Below, one piece after another: positions 42,063-49,587 of a stretch of DNA of 64,000 nt. Position 1 is the first letter of the stretch. Every line of letters starts with the position of its first letter. The stretch is taken from the IMG/VR virus record IMGVR_UViG_3300042379_000363, positions 1 to 64,000 of that record. One strand, 5' to 3'. Both the position numbers and the translations under genes were made by a program. This DNA comes from a virus. The notes below the pieces were generated by a model, which was not told the origin of the DNA, made no database searches, and saw only the letters and a list, made by a program, of their open reading frames with translations.

Positions 42063-43949
42063 CTAATCTTTTAGAAGTTTACCTAATTGAGCTTCAATTT
42101 CTCCTAAAGAGTTTCCACCTTTGGATAAATCAATGTATGAATCATCTTCTGTCATATTACTTCTTTCTACCAATATTTTTAAATTATCTCTATTAAATGA
42201 TTCAGGAGTTACTTCTGCTTCGGGAGCTGCCGCCTCAGGGGCTCCACCCGGTTCAGGTCCACCCGGTTCAGGTCCTGGTTCAGGTCCACCTAAATCTTCC
42301 ATTCCTCCACCTAAGTCTCCACCTCCGCCGAAACCTCCTCCACCTCCCGGTGGTGGTGGGGATGATGGTGCCGCACCACCGGCAGTTGCTCCGGATGCAG
42401 GGTTACCATATAATTTATCGATATTATCGAAGATACCTGTATGTGTTATGATAGTTGCCGTATTTGTTAATTCAGCTCCGACAGCCATCTCAATTCTTTG
42501 TTGTTGTAAATCAAGTTTGATTTCCTCATCAGAGAATCCTAAAATATGTTTCTTAGCCCACGATACAGATACCGGAGCAATACCCGCAATTGCCGCAACG
42601 GCTTGTTGGTATAATGCAATTTTTTCTTTCCAAAGGTCATTCTTTAATAAATCTGCTTGGGATGATGGATTGGTTAGTCCTAACGTAAAGTTAGATAACT
42701 CATCTTCAAACCCTAATAAGAATAAATGAATGATTGCAATTTTATTTAATTCGGCAATCATTGATTTTTGAATCTTATTGATTGTTCTTGCAAAACGAAT
42801 ATCCTGTAATGATAAATTCTTACCATCACCGGCAGTTTCTTCAAATCCTAAAAATGCTTTAGGAACACGAAGAGCGGTTAATAATTTCTTTTGGATATAT
42901 TCTATATCGGCAATTTCAGATAAGTTTGTTGCTCCCGGTAACGTATCAATTGGTGATGCCGCCGCTGGGTCTCTAACAGGAATAAAGTAATCTTGGTCAA
43001 CAGCCATTTGGTTGAATCTCATATCGACATTACCTGTTTTAGCATCAACAACTTGGTCACGTTTAAATTTGTTTGCAACACGTTGTACGTAAGCCTCAAC
43101 ATCTTTATCATCCATATTACCAACGAATACTTTGAACACACGTCTTTCCGGTGCTCTTGAAGTTCTATAAATTAACATCGCATCTTCCGATAATAATAAT
43201 TGTTTCCAAATACGTCTTGCTTTTTCTAACATTGACGTTCCGTATGGAAGTTTTCTATCGTCACCTAATAAACGGAAGTGGGCAACTTCCCAAGAGTTAA
43301 ACTCCATATCTTTTGCCTTCCACTTAAATCTTAATCCTTTGTGTTCTGCAGGTTCATCTATAGTTGCAGATTTTGCTGCCATACCTCTTTCCAAACGTTC
43401 TATTTCAATGTTTGGTAATTGCATACAACCAACAATACCTTTATCTGAATCTAATTTTAAATAAACAAAGTTATCACCATACTTACAAGTATTTCTTGTC
43501 CACATAGTTAAATTCGTATTAACGTCTAATACGTTATTGAATAAATCGGCTAGTATAGATTTTATTCTTTTTGATTCAGAATAAATTTGTAACATATATC
43601 CATTCTCATCAACAGTTGTTGATTCTTCACCATAGATGTCTAATGCCGCTGATATCTCAGGGGTGTATTCCATAGATTCATAATCGTAAAATGAAGCCAA
43701 ACGAGTTGGTTCATAATAAACTGCTTGAGTGTATAGATTACTTTCAATCTTAGTCCATTGGTTAGATAGGTAATATGTTTGTTGAGCTTGTAATTTTTCT
43801 CTTTCATATTCCGCTTGTGATGTTGTCTTTAACAACTCTTTCTTATCTAACTTATATGTTGGGTAGTCTTGATTTAATAACGCGTTTGGTCCAAAGGCTC
43901 TTGATAACCTTTGCCAAACCGTTAAATCATTATTTTCATTATTTTCCAT
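42063..43949 (-). CDS. Portal protein (T4 gp20-like) with Gly/Pro-rich C-terminal tail
   Basis: 628 residues. The core matches T4-type portals: YYEPTRLASFYDYESM, YTPEISAALDIYGEE, the highly conserved RAPERRVFKVFVGNM, VANKFKRDQVVDAKTG and NQMAVDQDYFIPVRD. It forms the dodecameric DNA channel and the start point of prohead assembly. Unusual is the C-terminus: after residue 510 come about 70 residues almost only of Gly, Pro, Ala and Glu (SSPPPPGGGGG, GPEPGPEPGG), then a short hydrophilic end. T4 gp20 (524 residues) has no such tail. A TATTTATA element lies 28 bases upstream. Confidence 0.93.
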   Translation of the reverse strand: MENNENNDLTVWQRLSRAFGPNALLNQDYPTYKLDKKELLKTTSQAEYEREKLQAQQTYYLSNQWTKIESNLYTQAVYYEPTRLASFYDYESMEYTPEISAALDIYGEESTTVDENGYMLQIYSESKRIKSILADLFNNVLDVNTNLTMWTRNTCKYGDNFVYLKLDSDKGIVGCMQLPNIEIERLERGMAAKSATIDEPAEHKGLRFKWKAKDMEFNSWEVAHFRLLGDDRKLPYGTSMLEKARRIWKQLLLSEDAMLIYRTSRAPERRVFKVFVGNMDDKDVEAYVQRVANKFKRDQVVDAKTGNVDMRFNQMAVDQDYFIPVRDPAAASPIDTLPGATNLSEIADIEYIQKKLLTALRVPKAFLGFEETAGDGKNLSLQDIRFARTINKIQKSMIAELNKIAIIHLFLLGFEDELSNFTLGLTNPSSQADLLKNDLWKEKIALYQQAVAAIAGIAPVSVSWAKKHILGFSDEEIKLDLQQQRIEMAVGAELTNTATIITHTGIFDNIDKLYGNPASGATAGGAAPSSPPPPGGGGGFGGGGDLGGGMEDLGGPEPGPEPGGPEPGGAPEAAAPEAEVTPESFNRDNLKILVERSNMTEDDSYIDLSKGGNSLGEIEAQLGKLLKD

Positions 43950-43977
43950 ATTCTAAATTTAAATATAATTTTCCTTA

Positions 43978-43985
43978 TATAAATA
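43978..43985 (-). promoter_or_regulatory. Putative late-promoter element (TATTTATA)
   Basis: 28 bases before the portal ATG, in the short gap after the Hint-domain gene. Confidence 0.5.
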
Positions 43986-44013
43986 GTTTACTTTGTTCTA
44001 ATAAGTATCTGTT

Positions 44014-44469
44014 TTACTTATTGTGAGTTAAGACATTATTCGCAAAATATAAATTACTATTATTCACATCAACGTTATAAACTGTTGTTGATTCTGTAAT
44101 TGTCACTAATGATGTGATTTCAAATTCAGTATTGTCAATATCTAATAATACATCACCAACATTTAAATCAGATGTTGTTCTGATATACCAAACACCATTT
44201 TGTTTAACAACGTGGTTATGAGAATCAGTCGCAATTAATTTATCGTTATTAATATTAATAACCGAATCAAATTCATATATTGTAAAATTAATTACTGTAG
44301 AGGTTGATTCTACATAATTTAAAGTGTCACTACTCCAAGAGTACCATTCGTTTGATGGTTGTGGCATTCCTGAAACATCAATAGATTTAAGTATGTCGTT
44401 AACTTGAACATCTTGTATTAATTTAGTTGAACCATCAGATAATGTTATTACTGTATTAACAACTAAACA
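44014..44469 (-). other. Hint (hedgehog/intein) domain coding segment
   Basis: 151 residues at the extreme C-terminus: nucleophilic Cys at the first position, TDSH in block B, and the HN pair one residue before the stop codon. Confidence 0.8.
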
Positions 44470-47136
44470 ACCACACGAAAAACAAGCACCCGTAAATGCG
44501 GTTCCATCCCAATATCTTCTACTAAAGTTATCAGTGGTTTTATAATAACCCGCAGCTGCAAATGCGAAGGTACAATTACCGGATATATCATCATCATATA
44601 ATTCGGTTGCGTCACATAAACCTAAAATTGCGGAACGATTTATACATTGATTAACTAACGCCCAACCAGGTAACGAACATACAGCATTTGACACTCTATA
44701 TCCTAATGTAATATTTGTTGCGCAACAATTATATATTGATGGAAGCCAACCACCTGAATTGTCACCACCGCCAAATGAAATAGTGTTTTCTTGAGCACAA
44801 ATATTCGGTGAATCACCCATATTGTTAGCAAAGGAACTTGCAGGGAACCCTTCACAATCAATATAATCAAAAGTTGTTGAACCAAAGAAAGGACCACCTG
44901 GTGGAGACCAATATAATTCATAACATACACAAGTTACTCCAGGTGGTGTTTCAGTCGGTGTAGGTGTAGGTGTTTTTGTTGGTGTTGGTGTTTGAGTTCT
45001 TGTAGGTGTAGGTGTTGGTGATGGGAACACATAAGTAATAACATTTGAAACTCCCGTAAGAGACGAACAAAATAATGTCATTCTAAAGTATATTGTTCCA
45101 CTATTAATACCGGTTATTGCCGACCTAGGTGAAGTACAACCACCTGCACCACCCAAAGTCCAAGTTATATTATCAGACGAATATTCCGGTAAAAGTGTTC
45201 CACAAGAACCTGCTGTTGTGAAATTATAATTCCAAGTGGTTCCTGAAACATATGTGGTAGAAATTAATGTAACACCACACGATGTTGTTGGCGTTGGAGT
45301 GTTTGTTCGAGTAGGTGTTTGTGTAGGAGTTTTAGTAGGCGTTTGTGTTTGCGTCGGAGTTGCAGTTAATGTTGTTGTTGTTGTTGGAGTTTGAGTTTTA
45401 GTTGGAGTTTGTGTTTGTGTTTTGGTTGGAGTGTTAGTAGGAGTTTTAGTTGGCGTCTGAGTCTGAGTCGGAGTTGCAGTTAATGTTGTTGTTGTTGTTG
45501 GGGTTTGAGTTTTAGTTGGAGTGTTGGTTGGAGTTTTAGTAGGCGTTTGTGTATTTGTTGGTGTTGGTGTCGGAGTTGGGGTTGGGAAGAAATATGGGAA
45601 AACTTCAGAATATGCGCTAATACCACCTGATGTACATAATTGACCCACTTTTACATAAACATTTCCTGTTGTAGTAAGAGAGTCAAAAGTAAACGGTGAT
45701 GTACAGTTACTTGGAGTTGCCACAGCAGAATTAAAGTTTATATTATCATAAGAATATATCATAAAAATACCACTACAATTTGGTCCCGGAATAATCGAAA
45801 CAGATAAAATTGAACCTGATGACAATGTAACACCTAACATTTGAGGTGCTGAACAAACTGGTGTGTTTGTAGGCGTCTGTGTTTGAGTTTTGGTTGGTGT
45901 TTGTGTTTGAGTATTAGTAGGTGTTTGAGTCATTGTTTTTGTTGGTGTTGGTGTTTGAGTTTTTGTTGGTGTTTGAGTGTTTGTTGGAGTTTGAGTCTGA
46001 GTTGGTGTTGCGGTTAATGTCGTTGTTGTTGTTGGAGTTTGAGTTTTGGTTGGAGTGTTAGTCGGAGTTTGAGTAGGTGTTTGTGTCGGTGTTGAAGTTT
46101 GAGTTTGTGTTTGTGTTTGAGTTTGTGTTTGAGTGTTTGTTGGTGTATTGGTAGGTGTTTGTGTTGGTGTTGAAGTTTGTGTTTGTGTTTGTGTAGGAGT
46201 ATTTGTTGGTGTTGTTGAAATTGTTGGAGTTACTGTTGGCGTTACCGTTGGAGTCACAGTTTGAGTTGGAGTTGGTGTAGGTGTAGGTAAAATACATTCG
46301 TGGTCTAATTGACAAATAAGGCAACTCACATATGAAGTTAAACTAATAATTTCATATTGACTGTTAAATGACGTAGGATTTATTGCTTTAACACAACCAC
46401 TATATCCGGTAGTCTCTATATAATAGAAGTTATCAATAAAAACAGGATATATTATTCCACCCACTTTATATATTATAGATGGGTAACAACAATCTTCAAA
46501 ATACCCAATTGTTGGAGGTAATGGTGACGGTGTTTGTGTTTGAGTTTGTGTTTGTGTTGGAGTGTTAGTCGGAGTTTGTGTAGTGGTTTGAGTTTGCGTT
46601 TGTGTTTGCGTTTGCGTATTTGTTGGCGTATTTGTTTGAGTATTTGTTTGTGTAGGAGTATTTGTTGGTGTCATTGTTGGTGTTGTTGTAGGGCGATTTG
46701 TTGGTGTGGGAGTATGAGTCTTAGTTGGAGTTTGAGTTGGAGTGATAGTGTTAGTAGGTGTAGCTGTATTGGAAGGTGTTTGTGTTTGTGTCTGCGTTGT
46801 CGTTTGTGTTGGGGTTTGTGCTGGTGTTCCAGTATTAGTTGGTGTAACAGTATTAGTTTGAGTTGGTGTTTGAGTTGGAGTATCTGTAATAGTAGGTGTC
46901 GGTGTATTTGTCGGTGTATTTGTCGGTGTTAATGATATACAAGGAATATCCAACGAGCAAGTTTCATCGTAATACATTACGTAAATAATGTAAGTTCCAT
47001 AATAATTTTCGGATTCGTAATTATACGGTAATGTAACTTCACCAATATTTATAACCCCCCCCGAACAAGGGAAAAAGGTTATATCGGCTAATTGTCCGTT
47101 ATAATTCGCAGTTAATATTTCTAAAGTTGTACTCAT
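44014..47136 (-). CDS. Virion surface protein with Pro-Thr linkers and C-terminal Hint (intein-like) domain
   Basis: 1040 residues. Shared adaptor-like N-domain (ILTANYNGQLADITFFPCSG), then Thr/Pro linkers alternating with small Cys-bearing domains, a Cys-rich domain near residues 740-885 (CVCYELYWSPPGG), and a C-terminal Hint domain (44014-44469, residues 890-1040). The Hint part begins with Cys890 (CLVVNTVITLSDGSTKLIQD), has a TDSHNHVV block-B motif, VYNVDVNNSNLYFANNVLTH and ends THNK. Hint domains splice or cleave themselves. With just Lys after the terminal His-Asn, splicing of a C-terminal extein is excluded, but cleavage at Cys890 or ligation to a nucleophile is possible, perhaps to expose or crosslink the fibre. 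Confidence 0.82.
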   Translation of the reverse strand: MSTTLEILTANYNGQLADITFFPCSGGVINIGEVTLPYNYESENYYGTYIIYVMYYDETCSLDIPCISLTPTNTPTNTPTPTITDTPTQTPTQTNTVTPTNTGTPAQTPTQTTTQTQTQTPSNTATPTNTITPTQTPTKTHTPTPTNRPTTTPTMTPTNTPTQTNTQTNTPTNTQTQTQTQTQTTTQTPTNTPTQTQTQTQTPSPLPPTIGYFEDCCYPSIIYKVGGIIYPVFIDNFYYIETTGYSGCVKAINPTSFNSQYEIISLTSYVSCLICQLDHECILPTPTPTPTQTVTPTVTPTVTPTISTTPTNTPTQTQTQTSTPTQTPTNTPTNTQTQTQTQTQTQTSTPTQTPTQTPTNTPTKTQTPTTTTTLTATPTQTQTPTNTQTPTKTQTPTPTKTMTQTPTNTQTQTPTKTQTQTPTNTPVCSAPQMLGVTLSSGSILSVSIIPGPNCSGIFMIYSYDNINFNSAVATPSNCTSPFTFDSLTTTGNVYVKVGQLCTSGGISAYSEVFPYFFPTPTPTPTPTNTQTPTKTPTNTPTKTQTPTTTTTLTATPTQTQTPTKTPTNTPTKTQTQTPTKTQTPTTTTTLTATPTQTQTPTKTPTQTPTRTNTPTPTTSCGVTLISTTYVSGTTWNYNFTTAGSCGTLLPEYSSDNITWTLGGAGGCTSPRSAITGINSGTIYFRMTLFCSSLTGVSNVITYVFPSPTPTPTRTQTPTPTKTPTPTPTETPPGVTCVCYELYWSPPGGPFFGSTTFDYIDCEGFPASSFANNMGDSPNICAQENTISFGGGDNSGGWLPSIYNCCATNITLGYRVSNAVCSLPGWALVNQCINRSAILGLCDATELYDDDISGNCTFAFAAAGYYKTTDNFSRRYWDGTAFTGACFSCGCLVVNTVITLSDGSTKLIQDVQVNDILKSIDVSGMPQPSNEWYSWSSDTLNYVESTSTVINFTIYEFDSVININNDKLIATDSHNHVVKQNGVWYIRTTSDLNVGDVLLDIDNTEFEITSLVTITESTTVYNVDVNNSNLYFANNVLTHNK
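45290..45595 (-). repeat. Pro-Thr linker microsatellite with larger duplication
   Basis: Hexamer-type array. A block containing gttgcagttaatgttgttg followed by ttgttggagtttgagtttta is present twice (about 45357 and 45474), encoding TATPTQTQTPT and TTTTLTATPT periods; a related block stands near 46010. Confidence 0.85.
45860..46290 (-). repeat. Pro-Thr linker microsatellite
   Basis: About 430 bp of ggtgttt / ggagttt-type hexamers coding for TQTQTPTNTPT linker, with a strong G/T bias on the plus strand. Confidence 0.85.
46520..46935 (-). repeat. Pro-Thr linker microsatellite
   Basis: About 410 bp of the same hexamer type, coding for the first linker after the N-terminal domain. Confidence 0.85.
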
Positions 47137-47156
47137 ATATTGTTAGTTCGTATAAA

Positions 47157-47366
47157 TTAAGGTGTTGGTGGGGGATTATTCAAAGACCCCGATACACCTG
47201 TTGCCGGTATGTATATATAATAATCACCATACGGATAATCTGTAGGGTAATCATACGGTAATGTAACCGTACCAATATTAATTGTTCCACCTGTTGATGG
47301 ATTAAAAGTTATATCGGCGGTATATCCGGTATAATTATTTGTCGATATTCTATATATATATTCCAT
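47157..47366 (-). CDS. Stand-alone adaptor-like domain (69 aa)
   Basis: 69 residues that consist of little more than the N-terminal domain shared by the neighbouring surface proteins (STNNYTGYTADITFNPSTGG, INIGTVTLPYDYPTDYPYGD), ending in PPPTP where the others begin their Pro-Thr linker. It lies in the same operon, three bases after the upstream gene. It is either a small partner that fills the same docking sites, or the remainder of a longer gene whose distal part was lost. The reading frame and spacing look intact. Confidence 0.75.
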   Translation of the reverse strand: MEYIYRISTNNYTGYTADITFNPSTGGTINIGTVTLPYDYPTDYPYGDYYIYIPATGVSGSLNNPPPTP

Positions 47367-47369
47367 AAA

Positions 47370-49583
47370 TTAAGTTAACATTCCTCCGTCGCTAATTGAC
47401 CAAAAATAAGTTGTTACAAGGGTTGTCCTTGCCGCCAAACCAGCTGATGTGTATTTTGCACTACCAAAATTAATCTGTATCCCTATTTGTGGGTTTTTTG
47501 TTACCCACCCATTATAAATACTATCTAAATTGTATGTGAAAAAAGTAATAGGGTTTTTAGTTCCCATAAAATAATAAAAATTTGTAACACCTGATATGTT
47601 CCAATTCCCTAAATTTTGTTTAAAATATTGGTTTTCATAAAACATATACACAACATTAGATACTTTAGAAATATCCCAATTTCCAATAGGTTGATTAAAT
47701 TTTGAACCCCTAAACATATTAAACAAACTAATAACATTTGAAACATTCCACCCGGATAATGGTTGATTAAATTGAGATTGATAGAACATCGCACCCATAT
47801 CTGTGACACCCGACACATTCCAATTATTAATTGGTTGATTGAATGATGAAGTGGCAAACATATTACTCATACTTGTAACCTTTGAAACATTCCACCCGGA
47901 TAATGGTTGATTAAATATTTGATTATTAGAGAACATATCACTCATATTTGTAACTCCAGAAACATTCCAATTATTTATATTTTGATTAAATTGAGAATTA
48001 TTAAACATGGAAAACATAAGAGTAACTTTAGAAACATTCCATCCGGATAATGGTTGGTCAAATAAACTGTTAAAAAACATATAACTCATATTTGTAACTT
48101 TAGATACATCCCAATTATCAATTTGTTGGTTAAATATTCTATTATTATAAAACATACCTGACATATTTGTTACATTACTAACAGTCCAACTTGATAATGG
48201 TTGATTAAATGTTGAGTTGGAATAGAACATATTCGACATATTGGTAACATTTGAGACGTTCCACCCGGATAATGGTTGATTAAATATTTGATTATTAGAG
48301 AACATACCCGACATATTGGTAACACCCGAAACATTCCAATCCCCAATTGGATGGTTAAATGTTGAGTTGTAATAGAACATATAACTCATATTGGTAACAC
48401 CCGAAACATTCCAATTCCCAATTGGATGGTTAAATGCTGAGTTGTAATAGAACATACCACTCATATTTGTAACATTTGAAACATTCCAATTTTCAATAGG
48501 TTGATTAAATATTGAGTTGTTATAGAACATATAACTCATATCTGTAACATTTGAAACATCCCATCCGGATAATGGTTGATTAAATGATGACCCATTAAAC
48601 ATATAACCCATATTTGTAACACCTGAAACATTCCAATTATTGATTGGTTGGTTAAATGGACAAGACTCAAACATATTACTCATATCAACAACATTTGAAA
48701 CATCCCATCCGGATAATGGTTGATTAAATTGAGAATTACTAAACATATAATTTGTGTATTGAACATTTGAAACATTCCACCCGGATAATGGTTGATTATA
48801 ACTTGTCAAATAAAACATTCCACTTATATTTGTAATTCCCGAAATATCCCAATTATTTAAGTTTTGATTAAATAATATACATCCGGAGAATAAATAAGAT
48901 AAACTTGTTATATTAGAAATGTCCCACGATTGTATATTATTTACAGATGTTAAACTATAACATTCTGCAAACATAGCGTCGATATTAGTCAGATTTGAAG
49001 TGTCTAAAGTATCGATTACGGTAGATAAATCTAAATTAAAACAATAATAAAATTGATATCCACCATCAATTAATTTTACATCACCCCACTGTTGAACACT
49101 TAAAATTTTACCATAATCACCAGCATAATTTCCTATATTAAACCCGTCAATTACTCCAAACATACGTATAGTATATGTTCCTATAACATTGTAAGTATGT
49201 ATAAGCTCAGGTTGACTATATGATGTTATTGTGTCTGTATTTCCATCACCCCAATCAATTACAAAATTAAAAGTTCCTGATGGGTCTAACACAATACCAA
49301 TTTGATTAGTGTTAGTAAAACCTTCATTGTCGGTTTTCCAACTTGAAATGAACAATATTAACGTATCACCGATTAAATCCCAAGAAGGTGGCGGATAATC
49401 TAAAATACAGGTTTTATTATAAAAAGGTATGTATACGGTATATGTTCCATAATAATAATCTGTATTATAATCGTATGGTAATAACTGTGAACCTAAACTA
49501 ATAGTTCCTCCGGTATATGCGGAATAACTTATATCTCCGATATACCCGTCGTAATTTGTTGTAAATATTTCAAAAGTTTTCAT
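47370..49583 (-). CDS. Virion surface protein: adaptor-like N-domain, PKD-like domain, about 19 BspA-type repeats
   Basis: 737 residues from ATG 49583. The in-frame ATG at 49604 lies in the last codons of the upstream gene, and the four paralogues all start at the equivalent of FEIFTTNYDGY, so 49583 is chosen. After the N-domain (to about 70) comes a PKD-like domain (FVIDWGDGNTD), then about 19 BspA/DUF285 repeats of the type FNQPLSGWNVSNVTNMSGMF, and a C-terminal cap (NLDSIYNGWVTKNPQ, INFGSAKYTSAG). Unlike the paralogues it has almost no Pro-Thr linker. Likely receptor-facing; the repeat face could bind a glycan or protein of the host surface. Confidence 0.82.
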   Translation of the reverse strand: MKTFEIFTTNYDGYIGDISYSAYTGGTISLGSQLLPYDYNTDYYYGTYTVYIPFYNKTCILDYPPPSWDLIGDTLILFISSWKTDNEGFTNTNQIGIVLDPSGTFNFVIDWGDGNTDTITSYSQPELIHTYNVIGTYTIRMFGVIDGFNIGNYAGDYGKILSVQQWGDVKLIDGGYQFYYCFNLDLSTVIDTLDTSNLTNIDAMFAECYSLTSVNNIQSWDISNITSLSYLFSGCILFNQNLNNWDISGITNISGMFYLTSYNQPLSGWNVSNVQYTNYMFSNSQFNQPLSGWDVSNVVDMSNMFESCPFNQPINNWNVSGVTNMGYMFNGSSFNQPLSGWDVSNVTDMSYMFYNNSIFNQPIENWNVSNVTNMSGMFYYNSAFNHPIGNWNVSGVTNMSYMFYYNSTFNHPIGDWNVSGVTNMSGMFSNNQIFNQPLSGWNVSNVTNMSNMFYSNSTFNQPLSSWTVSNVTNMSGMFYNNRIFNQQIDNWDVSKVTNMSYMFFNSLFDQPLSGWNVSKVTLMFSMFNNSQFNQNINNWNVSGVTNMSDMFSNNQIFNQPLSGWNVSKVTSMSNMFATSSFNQPINNWNVSGVTDMGAMFYQSQFNQPLSGWNVSNVISLFNMFRGSKFNQPIGNWDISKVSNVVYMFYENQYFKQNLGNWNISGVTNFYYFMGTKNPITFFTYNLDSIYNGWVTKNPQIGIQINFGSAKYTSAGLAARTTLVTTYFWSISDGGMLT

Positions 49584-49587
49584 AATA

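Noticed and set aside
42121-42729. Long plus-strand frame opposite the portal C-terminus
   Set aside because: Pro/Gly/Ser composition mirrors the portal tail; the portal on the other strand has clear homology.
46534-46932. Cys/Trp-rich open frame on the plus strand across a Pro-Thr linker
   Set aside because: It is the antisense reading of the GT-hexamer repeats; its composition is forced by the repeat and there is no start context or promoter. The same holds for frames at 4454-4699, 54217-54465 and 54563-54913.
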